Shown in pieces: positions 42,255 through 51,909 of a DNA stretch of 64,000 nucleotides; position 1 is the stretch's first letter, and the number at the start of each line of letters is the position of its first letter. The stretch covers positions 65,400-129,399 of the forward strand of contig CAWDMN010000087.1 in assembly GCA_963803155.1 (NCBI GenBank). The letters are read 5' to 3'. The notes beneath the pieces are model-generated. The model did not search any database. It was not told the origin of the DNA and saw only the letters and a list, made by a program, of their open reading frames with translations. The position numbers were made by a program, and so were the translations under genes. This stretch comes from CAWDMN01 sp963803155 (lineage in GTDB: Bacteria > Acidobacteriota > Terriglobia > Versatilivoradales > Versatilivoraceae).

Positions 42255-44555
42255 TTATTGACCATTGACCCATCGCCACTGGCTAATCCCACCAGCCTGC
42301 TCTTCGAAAACAACCTGGTTTCCTCCCTTCCGCTTGGCGAGATAAAGCAGTTTGTCGGCGGCCTCGATCAAATCTCGACCGCTGGAACCTGGCTGGTATA
42401 CCGCGATCCCGCTACTGATGGTGACCCGCCCTTCCAACCGCTGCAGCACGGCGGCCCTCAGGCGCTCTAACAAAGTAGCGGCTTGAGAAAGGTTGGTTTC
42501 GGGCAAGAGCAAGACAAACTCATCGCCGCCGTAACGGAAAGCAGAGTCGATTTTAGTCCGGATGGTATTGGCCACGATCGAACCCAAAGTGGTCAGAATT
42601 TCGTCGCCAGCCAGATGGCCCTCGGTATCGTTGAGCTGTTTAAATTTGTCAATGTCAAAAATGCCCAGGGACAAAGGGGCATTGCGCCTCTCCGCCCTCT
42701 CGATTTCACGATTCACCTGTTCGAAGAAGAAGCGTTGGTTGTACAATCCCGTTAAATCGTCGGTGACAGTCAATTGAGTCAATTTTTGATTCAGCTCAAC
42801 GCGAGTGGTAATGTCAATCATGACCATGAGGAATCCCACGGAAAGGCCGGCGGCGGGTTCTATGGAGCGGATATTGGCATTGACCCAGGTCACCTTTTGA
42901 TGGGGGAGGTTCAATGGAATTTCCGACTCCCAGAAGTCGGGGATCCCATGCTTTGTCATGTTTTCGAAAATGGCGCAGATTTCATCGTTGGGAACGAGAT
43001 GCTGAATCTGGCGGCCGGAGGCATTTGAGGCGGAGAGTCCCAGAATATTTTCCGCTCCGGAATTGAAAGTGACGACCTTGCCGGCTTGATTAAAAGTAAT
43101 GATGGCAGTGTCTTTGGCCGCGGTTAATATCAACTCAAGATAATTTTTGGATCGGCAGGTCTGTTCAAATAGCCGCGCATTCTCCCAAGCCAACGAAATT
43201 TGAAGGACGATAGCTTCGAGGACGGTCCTTTCCTCAGTGGATTGAAGTTGGGAGGCGGGAGCCAGGATGCTCAAAACCCCCAAAACATCGGTGTCCGATC
43301 GAAGAGGAATTCCCAGTTGAGCCAGCGCGATCTCGGAATCGGGATTTTGTCCCGGCAAATAAGGGTGGGTCAGCGATTGGCCCGAGCGGGCTGCTTGGTA
43401 AAGAATCTCTTCATTGGGCTGCAGATTGTATTCTCCGATAGGGATGCGAAAGAGAAGCTCCAACGAAGCATCGAATCGGAATAGATCAACCTGCTGAAAT
43501 TGGAAATGTTTTTTCAACAAGGCAACCGACTTTTCCTGCAACTCTTCCAGCGAAAGCGTGGTTGTCAACTGATGGCCGAATTGGTGGATGAGTTCCAGTT
43601 GTTTCGAGCGCCGCACCTCCAATTCCAGCAAGCGGGCATTGTCAATGGCCACGGAAATCTGATTGGCCATGGGAACTACAAAATCCAGGTCGTCTTGAGT
43701 GAATTGGGATTCCCGCGAAGCCCCGAGCAGCAATCCACCCACCAGCAGTTCCTTGGTGATGAGAGGAATCAATAAACACGCACCCATTCCGTGGAACAGC
43801 GGGCTGACCGAGGCCCAGGAACTCAACTCTTCTCCTGTAAGGAGAGCGGCGGATCGATCTCGCCGCTGCCACTGGGCCACCAAGGGATGCTCGAAATTTA
43901 ACGCCTCCTTCTTCCCCCAAACGGGTTCGTTCTGGATTCTGGCTTTGAAAAGGGTGGCTTCCTTTTCTTCACCGTTCAAGAGCAACAGGACCGCTTGGTC
44001 AAACTTGACGAATTCCGAAGTTTTTCTAACCAGCACGGAAAAAATTTCATCCAGCTTCAGGGTGGAAGTAGCGGCTCGGGCAATGGAGGCGATGGCGTCC
44101 AGCCGGTGCTGTTGAAGGTGGCGAATCGACTCCAATTGGCGTTTTTCAATGGCGCGTTGTACGGATTTTTTAAAACTGTCGAGTTCGAAAGGTTTCAAAA
44201 TATAATCATAGGCGCCCAATTTCAGCGCCCGGACCGCGGCTTCCACCGAATCCAGCCCCGTTAAAACGATGACCGGCAAATCCAGGTGTTCCTGCCTGAC
44301 GAAATCCAGGACGTCATACCCGTTAACGGATTGCATCATCAGATCGCTGATCACCAGGTCGAATGGCCTTTCCTGCAACAGCCGAAGTCCCTCTTCCCCA
44401 TTGTCGACGAAGGTGACTTGAAATCCCATGGTGGTCAGAATCAGCCGCAGGCTCTCGCCAATCCCGACTTCATCGTCGATTACGAGGAGATTCCATACAT
44501 CCCCGGGATGCCGTGCGTCATGTCCATTCAGGAGTAAAGTATTTGTAGCCGTCAT
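42255..44555 (-). CDS. REC-GAF-GAF-PAS-GGDEF response regulator / diguanylate cyclase
   Basis: 766 residues from the ATG at 44555 (in-frame TTG at 44606 possible). Receiver domain about 20-140 with LLVIDDEVG, the phospho-acceptor in DLVISDLMMQ, and DYILKPF. Two GAF domains follow (about 155-310 and 325-470), then a PAS domain (about 475-590, FNQAGKVVTFNSGAENILGL) and a C-terminal GGDEF domain with intact YGGDEFVLLLPE. The product would be cyclic di-GMP. The inhibitory I-site is not the usual RxxD: only Asp remains at the expected distance, with Thr where Arg should be. No histidine kinase lies beside it, so the phosphodonor is unknown. A soluble signal integrator, with no membrane segment. 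Confidence 0.92.
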   Translation of the reverse strand: MTATNTLLLNGHDARHPGDVWNLLVIDDEVGIGESLRLILTTMGFQVTFVDNGEEGLRLLQERPFDLVISDLMMQSVNGYDVLDFVRQEHLDLPVIVLTGLDSVEAAVRALKLGAYDYILKPFELDSFKKSVQRAIEKRQLESIRHLQQHRLDAIASIARAATSTLKLDEIFSVLVRKTSEFVKFDQAVLLLLNGEEKEATLFKARIQNEPVWGKKEALNFEHPLVAQWQRRDRSAALLTGEELSSWASVSPLFHGMGACLLIPLITKELLVGGLLLGASRESQFTQDDLDFVVPMANQISVAIDNARLLELEVRRSKQLELIHQFGHQLTTTLSLEELQEKSVALLKKHFQFQQVDLFRFDASLELLFRIPIGEYNLQPNEEILYQAARSGQSLTHPYLPGQNPDSEIALAQLGIPLRSDTDVLGVLSILAPASQLQSTEERTVLEAIVLQISLAWENARLFEQTCRSKNYLELILTAAKDTAIITFNQAGKVVTFNSGAENILGLSASNASGRQIQHLVPNDEICAIFENMTKHGIPDFWESEIPLNLPHQKVTWVNANIRSIEPAAGLSVGFLMVMIDITTRVELNQKLTQLTVTDDLTGLYNQRFFFEQVNREIERAERRNAPLSLGIFDIDKFKQLNDTEGHLAGDEILTTLGSIVANTIRTKIDSAFRYGGDEFVLLLPETNLSQAATLLERLRAAVLQRLEGRVTISSGIAVYQPGSSGRDLIEAADKLLYLAKRKGGNQVVFEEQAGGISQWRWVNGQ

Positions 44556-44901
44556 ATTCTCCGTGAAACCATTCGCATTGCACAAATATTTATGTGAGAT
44601 TAACAAAAAAAAGAGGGGTTTTCAATTTTTCATCATCCCGTTATTTGCCGCCAGAAGTGATATGCCACGCCCTGGGCGAGGGGCCTCATCCGGCGGTTGA
44701 TTGCCTTGAGGCTCCGTTGACACGCAACGCCCTGATCAGCTTGGCGAGACAATGAGCCGCGCGGCCGAGTCGATATTCGGTCCGATCCTGGCGTTTTAAA
44801 ATCCGCTTGCCCCCTGAAATTGCGCCAACAAAAATAGGAACTCTCGCGGCGCTATGCTATATTTTCAAAATTGCCGGGACATCTTTTTCTGGAGGAACCT
44901 C
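44556..44901. other. Divergent promoter region of cyclase and glycoside hydrolase
   Basis: About 350 bp between the minus-strand GGDEF gene and the plus-strand hydrolase; promoters for both should lie here. A ribosome site TGGAGGAACC at 44890-44899 serves the hydrolase. No repeat or RNA gene is apparent. Confidence 0.45.
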
Positions 44902-47900
44902 ATGTGGCGTCATTTCATGCTTTTGTTTTCGCTTTTTTCCTTGCTGGTCTCCGCCGAGGGCAAAGTATTAGTTTTTCAGGAACCGGGATTCCCGGCCATC
45001 GAAAATCAAGTCATTCCTCAGCAAGTATTGGCCGATTCCCTGTCAGCTTGGTCTCCCGGCATGATTGGAATTTCCGGCCTGCGGGAATTACGCGCTTTTG
45101 ACGGAGTGGATCTTTTGGTGCTTCCTTATGGCTCCGCCTTTCCCGCCGATTGTTGGAAGAATATTCGGGCTTATCTTGAAAAAGGGGGGTGCGTGCTAAA
45201 TTTGGGCGGCCGCCCTTTTACCGCGCCGGTTTTTAAAGGAAAGCGGGGCTGGGAGACTGGTCCGCTACAATACGCATTTTCCAGTTTGCTGGGATTGCGC
45301 CACAGCTATGTGGCCCCGGATTTTCCTCCATCAGGATTTGTTTGGGCGGAGGATTTTTCTTCCCTGAAGACTCCCAATATTCAGGCGCGGCAAGTTTTCG
45401 CCCTGGAGCCGGATTGGGGAGTGAAATATCGGGGATTGGGTTATTTCCTGCGGGAGGACCAGCGTAAAGGTGCGGCCCCGGTGGTCTGTCTGGATTACAT
45501 TTCTATCGGCGAACGGGAAATGATGCCGGCTCTTGGCGGACGCCTTGTCGCGCTGACTTTCGATCCCAAGCCTGGCTACTTCTCGGGAGCGGATGGCCAA
45601 CAACTCATCCGGGATATGGCGTCCTACGCCATGCAGGGAGCTTCGCTCTTCTGGGTGGAAAATTTGCGCAGTTCTCTTTCCCAGGATGAAATTCCACAAC
45701 TCGTGGTTCATCTGCGCGACTATAAATTTATTTCTCCCGGACAGCCCCGCCGGGGAGAAGTCCATTTAGAGGTGAGCGGGGGAGGAATGAAGATTAAATT
45801 CATGAAGTTTCCTTATTGGGGAGAACCCCTGTTGGAGAAGGTTTTGCTCCCCTCCCACCTCGATCCTGGCCTCTACCGCGTGAAGGCAACTTACGAATCC
45901 GGTGGCAAGGTTCTTGAGTCTTATCTCAGCGGTTTTTGGGTTCGGGATCCGGCGTGGCTGAAGGCTGGAGAGCCTCTGGTTGCGGGGAAGACGTATTTCC
46001 GGCAGGGAGATCGGCCTTTTCTGCCCTGGGGCGTCAATTATTTCACTACCGATTGGATCGGCGACGGTTTTTTGGGAAGCTCCAATTCTTTCATCTGGGA
46101 GCGGGATTTTGCCGAGATGGAAAAGTCCGGGATCAATTTTGTGCGGACCGGGGTCTGGAACAACTATTGGGATTATGTCGACCGGCTCACCGGCGAGGTT
46201 CATGAAAATGTATTAGACAGCCTGGAAGCTTTTCTGCTTTCGGCCGCGCGGCACCATATCCAGATTCATTTTACTTTCTGGGCCTTCGACCCTCAAACCC
46301 TGCTGCGGCGCCCCTTTGAGCAATCCTTGATTCGTGGGGCGGGAAGCAATCCCTACACGGATCCCATTGCCCGGCGCGTGCAAAAAAATTATGTCCAGTC
46401 GGTGGTGCGGCGCTTCAAAGACGTCTCATTTCTGAGCTGGGATTTGATCAACGAACCCAGCTTCTCCAACCCAAGAGAGATTTTCCGCGGCAATCTTCCC
46501 AATGCGGACAAAACTGAAATTGCCGCTTGGAATGAATGGCTCAGGCAACGGTACGATACGACGGCCGCGCTGGCTCGCGCCTGGTTCATCCCCGCGGAGG
46601 ATTTGGGGGATTGGGGATCTATTCCCCTGCCTGATCCCAAGGACTTGCAATTGGCCCGGGCTGGAAATCCCGGCCAGGTGCGGGCTTTCGATTACAACCT
46701 TTTCGCCCAGGAAATGTTTCAGCGCTGGATGACGGAAATGGTGGAAGCCATCCGCTCCACCGGCAGCCGTCAGATGGTGACCGTGGGCCAGGACGAAGGA
46801 GGAGTCAGCAACCGGGTTCTTAACCATTTTTATGGCGCGGGTCCCATCGACTTTACCGTCAACCATACCTGGTGGCAGGATGATGACTTGCTTTGGGACT
46901 CGGTGGCGGCCAAGCGGCCCGACAAGCCTAACCTGGTGGGGGAAACCGGGCTGCAACCTTCGGTCCGGATGGATGGCAGTTCCCGTTGGGATGAGATCAA
47001 TGGAATCGGCTTATTGGAGAGAAAAATGGCGCTGGGACTCGCCGCTGGCAACAGTGGGGCGCTTTACTGGATCTGGGCCGGGCCCGGCGACAGCTACCGG
47101 CTCGATCGCAGCGACGGATCCGAAAGCCTTCGCAGCGACATGATGCGCAAGATGGCTGGTTTTGTGAAAGCCATTACCCCATCGCTGGGAGACCTCCAGG
47201 CGCCGGAAATCGCGCTGCTGCTGCCTCAATCGCTCCAGCTCTCGGCCATGAACTCCTATGCGCTCGAAGCTCAACAGAAGGCAGTGCGCGCTCTTTATCA
47301 TTATGCAAGGCTGGATGCCTATGCCGTGGGTGAGTATCAGCTCACTCTATTGGGAAATCCCAAATTGATCGTCCTTCCTTCCCCGTGGTGTTTCAATGAA
47401 GCGGCTTGGCAGACATTGTTGGGAAAAGTGAAGGGAGGCGCCACCTTATTGCTGAGCGGGCCTTTTCAGCAGGATGAACATTTCCAGCCAGTCTCTCGAT
47501 TGAGCGACTTGGGCGTGCAGAATTTCGTACTCCCCCTTGCCGCCCGGGAAAACATGGTGGAATGGCCGGGAGGGCATGGCTGGAGCAGCTTTGGGGGTGA
47601 AAAGTGCACTTTCCTGGAGAGAGGAGTTCTGAACCGGGGCCAATCCTTTGCCGAGGCTAAGGTGGGGCAAGGGAGAATCCTCTATACTCCAGTGCCGCTG
47701 GAAATGAATAACAACTTGGAACTGCTTGGGAAAATTTACCGCTATGCCGCGGTCCAAGCTGGCGTTCAGCCCGGCTATGAGACATCGTGTGAGGATCCTG
47801 GAATCCTGATCTGCCCTACCAGATTGGAAAAAGGGACCCTCTATGTTTTGACTTCAGAATCCTCCCAGACGCAGCAGGTGCGTTTTAAAAACCATGCCAG

Positions 47901-47988
47901 TGGAAAAGAATATATGCTGGAACTTCAGCCGGGCCGCGCCAGATTGCTCTTTGCCGGGAAAAATGGCGAAGTCTTAGCCCAGTACTAA
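44902..47988 (+). CDS. Exported multidomain glycoside hydrolase (GH5/GH42-like TIM barrel)
   Basis: 1028 residues from the ATG at 44902, which has GGAGGAACC just before it and leads into a signal peptide (RHFMLLFSLFSLLVSAEG). About 18-250 is a GATase-like beta-sandwich or Rossmann region (LLVLPYGSAFP, YLEKGGCVLNLGG). About 360-720 is the catalytic barrel: LPWGVNYFTTDW, GINFVRTGVWNNYWDY, SWDLINEPSFS with the acid/base Glu near 518, and LVGETGLQPS with the probable nucleophile Glu near 680. A second GATase-like domain (about 770-900) resembles the trimerisation domain of GH42 enzymes. The bond cleaved is not certain; beta-mannoside or beta-galactoside are likely. It faces the GH2 gene tail to tail. 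Confidence 0.85.
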   Translation: MWRHFMLLFSLFSLLVSAEGKVLVFQEPGFPAIENQVIPQQVLADSLSAWSPGMIGISGLRELRAFDGVDLLVLPYGSAFPADCWKNIRAYLEKGGCVLNLGGRPFTAPVFKGKRGWETGPLQYAFSSLLGLRHSYVAPDFPPSGFVWAEDFSSLKTPNIQARQVFALEPDWGVKYRGLGYFLREDQRKGAAPVVCLDYISIGEREMMPALGGRLVALTFDPKPGYFSGADGQQLIRDMASYAMQGASLFWVENLRSSLSQDEIPQLVVHLRDYKFISPGQPRRGEVHLEVSGGGMKIKFMKFPYWGEPLLEKVLLPSHLDPGLYRVKATYESGGKVLESYLSGFWVRDPAWLKAGEPLVAGKTYFRQGDRPFLPWGVNYFTTDWIGDGFLGSSNSFIWERDFAEMEKSGINFVRTGVWNNYWDYVDRLTGEVHENVLDSLEAFLLSAARHHIQIHFTFWAFDPQTLLRRPFEQSLIRGAGSNPYTDPIARRVQKNYVQSVVRRFKDVSFLSWDLINEPSFSNPREIFRGNLPNADKTEIAAWNEWLRQRYDTTAALARAWFIPAEDLGDWGSIPLPDPKDLQLARAGNPGQVRAFDYNLFAQEMFQRWMTEMVEAIRSTGSRQMVTVGQDEGGVSNRVLNHFYGAGPIDFTVNHTWWQDDDLLWDSVAAKRPDKPNLVGETGLQPSVRMDGSSRWDEINGIGLLERKMALGLAAGNSGALYWIWAGPGDSYRLDRSDGSESLRSDMMRKMAGFVKAITPSLGDLQAPEIALLLPQSLQLSAMNSYALEAQQKAVRALYHYARLDAYAVGEYQLTLLGNPKLIVLPSPWCFNEAAWQTLLGKVKGGATLLLSGPFQQDEHFQPVSRLSDLGVQNFVLPLAARENMVEWPGGHGWSSFGGEKCTFLERGVLNRGQSFAEAKVGQGRILYTPVPLEMNNNLELLGKIYRYAAVQAGVQPGYETSCEDPGILICPTRLEKGTLYVLTSESSQTQQVRFKNHASGKEYMLELQPGRARLLFAGKNGEVLAQY

Positions 47989-48064
47989 TCGCAGACCATC
48001 ATGGGGAAAAATGGTGGAGGGATGGCTTTAAGAACGTCCGGTTTTCTTATGGGACGATAAAGGC

Positions 48065-48236
48065 TCGTAAATAATTTACCGGTACAACTAAACTCCCCTC
48101 ATTAGACAAGGGAATGACGCGGCCGCAAGGCCGCATCAGGGGTGGTCTGAAGTCTTTGGCTGGCGGGAAGCCGCGGCATTCTCGCCACCCCTTCTCGTCC
48201 GATGAGGGGACTTTTGAACTGGTATATTATTTACGA
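48065..48236. mobile_element. MITE-like element with long terminal inverted repeats
   Basis: 172 bp. The ends, 48065-48102 and 48201-48236, are imperfect inverted repeats of about 36-38 bp (left starts TCGTAAATAATTTACC, right ends TATTATTTACGA, both with CCCCTCAT/ATGAGGGG inside). The GC-rich core includes GCGGCCGCAAGGCCGC. There is no coding capacity. It lies between the two convergent glycoside-hydrolase genes and resembles a non-autonomous transposable element. No target duplication was identified. Confidence 0.7.
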
Positions 48237-48275
48237 TGCCTTACCTACTCCTCGATCGGAACATAATAATCCGAT

Positions 48276-50078
48276 TTACTCCGCTCTGTCTAAATGACGG
48301 AAGAATTGTTGAACGGCAAAATAGGAAGCCTTGGGGCGGCGGTCTTCGGTGACCAGCCCTTTGTTGTTGATGAATTTTTGTTCGGGCGGATGGTGCCAGC
48401 GATTGAGCATGTGCGGATCGCGGAAGTCGGCATACACCCAAATCACGACACCTGCGCAAAAATCCCGGCGTTCGGGGGCGAAAATCTGCTGAAAATGAGT
48501 GGTGAGGAATTTGACTTGATACTCTTCGCTATAATCCCAGCCCATATCCAGCGGTTTCGGATTATGTCTCCCCAGGGTGCAGCCCGCTCCGATTTCCGTC
48601 ACTAAAATCGGTTTATTGGGCCATTTCTTATGCAGGCGGTCCAGCGCCGGTCCGCTGTCATGGATGGTGCTGTGATACCAGCCGTGATAGGCATTGATGC
48701 CGATAAGATCCACGGAATCCAGATCCGTCTCCCGCTCGTAACGGAAGGAGGCGAAACTGACCAGGCGGCTGGGATCGAACTGGCGCACCCAGGAAGTGGC
48801 CCGCCGGACATACTCCGCGCCGGGTTCCGTGTCGGAATCGATTTCATTGGCCACCGACCATACTGCCACGCATGGGTGTATGCCATCTTGCTCGATCATT
48901 TCGCGCAGTTGAGGGGTGACGTAGCTATTCCACACTTCAGGATCCAACAAGGTTTTGGGTTCGGTCATCCAGACGGGAATCTCATCCCATACCAACAGCC
49001 CCAACTCGTCGCACAGGTCATAGACTCGCGGATGTTGCGGATAATGGGCCAGCCGAACAAAATTGCAGCCCAAGGCTTTGATCTCTTCAAAATCCTGGCG
49101 GGTCCTGGCGGCGGGAACGGCAAATCCATCCTTCAGGTACATCTCATGACGCGCCACCCCTTTGGCATAGAAAGGCTCCCCATTGAGAAAAAGTCGGGAG
49201 CCGCGCGCTTCAAGCTGCCGGAACCCGATCCTGATTTGACGCCGGTCGGCCGGGTTCTTGCCCTCACTCACCTGCAAAACCAAAAGGTAGAGGTTGGGCG
49301 AATTCGGCGTCCAGGCCTCGATATCCTTTAGATGCGCCACCCATTTTTTATCGAGATCCGTTTCCGATTTGACTTGCTCTTTTTGAAACCAAATTTTTCT
49401 TCCTGCTTTATCGGCTAATTGGAGTTCCACCGTCCCCGCCCATGGCTTGCCGCTCTTGCCGATACGGGCATCGATTTGAAGATCCCACTCATAGCCGCCG
49501 ATCCGCCGCGCGCTCCAACGCAATTGCCGGCATTCAAGCGGCGGACGAGCCTCCAGCAGCACTTCCCGGTGGATGCCGCCATAATTCCACCATGCCACCC
49601 ACTTCTTGTCGGGGATGGCCTTTTCGAGAATCTGGTTGTCCGCCAAAACCACGAGAGTATTGGGTCCACGCCAACTGAGGGCGGAAGAAATATCCCATTC
49701 AAAACCTGTATGGCCAAAGAGGTGTGTGCCCAATAATTGGCCATTCAACCAGACTTTGCTTCGCAAGGCCACTCCCAGAAACCGGACATATACCTTCCGA
49801 TTTTTCCAATTGGTGGGAACTTCAAACGCACGCCGGTACCACCCTTTTCCTTCGTAACTCTCTTTTCCCAGCGTGGGAGTATTGAAGGTCCCGGGCACCG
49901 CAAGCGCCAGCCATTCGCCGCGATGGACGGGCAATTGCCATCCTTCAGCCTCGCCCTTGGAATCCGGATCGAATTGGAATTGCCATTCGCCGGAAAGATC
50001 CATTTGTTGCCGACCAACGCTAGACCCGGCAAAAACTGGAAGGCAGAAGATAACCACGAAAATCAATCGCAGGAACAT
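48276..50078 (-). CDS. Exported glycoside hydrolase family 2 enzyme
   Basis: 600 residues from the ATG at 50078, where a signal peptide begins (MFLRLIFVVIFCLPVFAG); a longer in-frame extension has no protein character. The GH2 order is complete: N-terminal sugar-binding jelly roll (about 25-190, DLSGEWQFQFDPD, GKGWYRRAFEVP, VWLNGQLLGTH), immunoglobulin-like domain (about 195-290), then a TIM barrel (YAKGVARHEMY, NFVRLAHYPQHPRVYDLCDELGLLVWDEIP). The catalytic pair is visible: acid/base Glu in SVANEIDSD and nucleophile Glu in ILVTEIGAG. It is most like beta-glucuronidases and beta-galactosidases; the sugar specificity is open. Confidence 0.92.
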   Translation of the reverse strand: MFLRLIFVVIFCLPVFAGSSVGRQQMDLSGEWQFQFDPDSKGEAEGWQLPVHRGEWLALAVPGTFNTPTLGKESYEGKGWYRRAFEVPTNWKNRKVYVRFLGVALRSKVWLNGQLLGTHLFGHTGFEWDISSALSWRGPNTLVVLADNQILEKAIPDKKWVAWWNYGGIHREVLLEARPPLECRQLRWSARRIGGYEWDLQIDARIGKSGKPWAGTVELQLADKAGRKIWFQKEQVKSETDLDKKWVAHLKDIEAWTPNSPNLYLLVLQVSEGKNPADRRQIRIGFRQLEARGSRLFLNGEPFYAKGVARHEMYLKDGFAVPAARTRQDFEEIKALGCNFVRLAHYPQHPRVYDLCDELGLLVWDEIPVWMTEPKTLLDPEVWNSYVTPQLREMIEQDGIHPCVAVWSVANEIDSDTEPGAEYVRRATSWVRQFDPSRLVSFASFRYERETDLDSVDLIGINAYHGWYHSTIHDSGPALDRLHKKWPNKPILVTEIGAGCTLGRHNPKPLDMGWDYSEEYQVKFLTTHFQQIFAPERRDFCAGVVIWVYADFRDPHMLNRWHHPPEQKFINNKGLVTEDRRPKASYFAVQQFFRHLDRAE

Positions 50079-50149
50079 GGCTGGAGACTTTTGAAAGAAA
50101 AAAGATTCTATTAGAGGCTGTTTAGGAAAATTCGGTGGGGACGGTGTGT

Positions 50150-50232
50150 GACCGCCGCCACCGCCGAAACGTCCCCTCCATGCACAGCATCCCTGGCACA
50201 GTCGGCGCTTTCGGCGAAAGCGCCCTACCTCG
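50150..50232. repeat. Palindromic repeat, family F copy 2
   Basis: The stretch TGGCACAGTCGGCGCTTTCGGCGAAAGCGCCCTACCT at 50196-50232 is nearly identical to 62273-62311. It forms the hairpin GGCGCTTTC-GGC-GAAAGCGCC. The left flank is GC-rich and partly repetitive. Non-coding. Confidence 0.7.
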
Positions 50233-50336
50233 AGGTGGATGCCCAATAGGCTTTTTAGACACCCGCTTAAATTCAAAATGACAAATTCCAATATCCCGTG
50301 TCCCCGCAATTGGGGGGAGGGCTGTGATGGAATGTA

Positions 50337-50406
50337 TGCCTTCTCCCCCGTCCGCCACGGTGGATGGGGAGAAGGGGGACCGGTCCGCGTTGGCGGATGG
50401 ATGAGG
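50337..50406. repeat. Palindromic repeat, family E copy 1
   Basis: CCTTCTCCCCCGTCCGCC is opposed by GGTGGATGGGGAGAAGG, followed by GGACCGG and GGCGGATGGATGAGG. The same vocabulary recurs at 63661-63818. Confidence 0.65.
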
Positions 50407-50489
50407 AGTCTATGAATCCGCTCCCAGAGCGGCTCCTCACCCGGTTCGTTGCTGAGCCGAAAGCAAGGTTTCAATCCAGCCAGATTTTC

Positions 50490-51023
50490 CTACCAGTTTT
50501 CCCCCACCCCATCCTGCACTGTTTCTGGATTAGTCCTATCCAAACCAAAGGGGCTTTGATGTGCCCGGTGATTGCAATATCCGGCTTTATTTATGTGTTC
50601 ATGGCCCGGACGGATTTTTACGGTTTGCATATCGTGAAAGGCCACATAAACGTCGGTGTCATTCGGGCCCTCATAGGCAACGATGCGGAGGATTTTTCCG
50701 AGCAGTTCCGGCGGGACCTGGTAAGCGGCCCAATGAACTTTTTCTGGCTTGAAATTCGGGCCGGGGATGGAGCCATCCGGCTTCAGCCAGGTGACCGGCT
50801 TCCAAAGAGGCCCCTCCTGGACTTCGATTTTCACCTGGCTCCCCTTCGTCAAGCAGATATACATAAAATGGGTATTCGCCCCCTCAGCCTTAAACTCCAC
50901 CCAATCCTGATGGTGTATCAGCGCGACCCAAGCCAAAGATGGAATCGAAGACACAAGGAAAGGCAGAACTACCAATCCCATCAAATACTTTTTATTCAAA
51001 ACATTTGTCATCATGAATTTCAT
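50490..51023 (-). CDS. Exported protein of unknown function
   Basis: 177 residues with a signal peptide (about 10-32, KYLMGLVVLPFLVSSIPSLAW). The mature part is rich in beta-forming residues (THFMYICLTKGSQVKIEVQEG, KILRIVAYEGPNDTDVYVAFHDM) and ends with a His/Asn-rich tail. I recognise no family. AAAGGA about ten bases upstream supports this start. It lies between the GH2 gene and the membrane-protein cluster on the same strand, and there is no evidence that it belongs to either. Confidence 0.65.
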   Translation of the reverse strand: MKFMMTNVLNKKYLMGLVVLPFLVSSIPSLAWVALIHHQDWVEFKAEGANTHFMYICLTKGSQVKIEVQEGPLWKPVTWLKPDGSIPGPNFKPEKVHWAAYQVPPELLGKILRIVAYEGPNDTDVYVAFHDMQTVKIRPGHEHINKAGYCNHRAHQSPFGLDRTNPETVQDGVGENW

Positions 51024-51350
51024 TTATCGTAATCCTTTCAATCGGATTGGTGAAGCGTAGCCTAATGAATAATTTTCAATCAGGGCCATTGCCTCATCTC
51101 CTCAACTGCCGTCGCATTGCTGCTGAATAATCTAAGCTCAACCCAAGCCCTCTTGATCTTTTTATGTATTCCACGTATTTCGTTGTTAAAAAAAACCTCG
51201 GAAGGTCCGACAGACTGCTAGACTCTCGGAACACACAGATCCTGCGAAGTTTTGGGCAAAAACACATAAATCCTTATGCTTCCCCAATTGCGTTTGGCCA
51301 TAGCCTAATTCGGTGAAGCGAATCGTAGGTAGATCCATTGTAGCCCATCA
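51024..51350. other. Intergenic region
   Basis: About 330 bp with no gene, RNA or repeat that I can identify. From here to about 54.1 kb the composition turns clearly AT-rich. Confidence 0.4.
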
Positions 51351-51836
51351 TTATCCGACGAGTCGGGTGTCTTCAGTCCTGCGAGAGCCCAACACTCGGT
51401 ATCCCAACCTCAATGCCGCAGCAACAGCAGCAGGTCCCGCTGCACCCCATGCCGGCATAATGTAGAGCAGGAACCAAGTGTGAGCGAACGAATAGGAGTT
51501 TCTGGAGAAGCTGAGGTGAACCAAACCACACGCCAAGGGTACTGTTAACACTAGTAGGTACGGACTGATCATGGCCACTGCTGTGCCCAGCCAATTCAAG
51601 TGAAGCGATTTTCGGTTGACTGCCAGACAAGCTAGTCCTGTAAGTATAAATGTGAAGCCGAACAAAATTATGTTTGAAGCAGTTTCACCAATTGCCTTCA
51701 CAAAGGACATGGGCATTACCGTGAATGCTATGAACATAAATAGCCAGGAAACAACCGATCCGCCAATACTAGTCCATACAGCTGCGCGGAGCCGTTGACC
51801 AAAGCATGGCAATCCTTTGGTGCAACATTTGGTCAT
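51351..51836 (-). CDS. Small integral membrane protein, unknown family
   Basis: 161 residues with four membrane segments (about 18-42, 48-72, 86-108 and 120-145). The N-terminus carries two neighbouring cysteines (CCTKGLPC), and the C-terminus is basic. No enzymatic motif is present. It is one of several small membrane proteins on the minus strand between the RHS exoprotein and the GH2 gene. Role unknown; immunity to an exported toxin is one possibility. Confidence 0.6.
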   Translation of the reverse strand: MTKCCTKGLPCFGQRLRAAVWTSIGGSVVSWLFMFIAFTVMPMSFVKAIGETASNIILFGFTFILTGLACLAVNRKSLHLNWLGTAVAMISPYLLVLTVPLACGLVHLSFSRNSYSFAHTWFLLYIMPAWGAAGPAAVAAALRLGYRVLGSRRTEDTRLVG

Positions 51837-51909
51837 TACAGTTCGTCTTCTTTGGCGTCAGGATAATCTGGTTATTGAAGTATACTGATTGTATGGGGCC
51901 GTCAATCTG

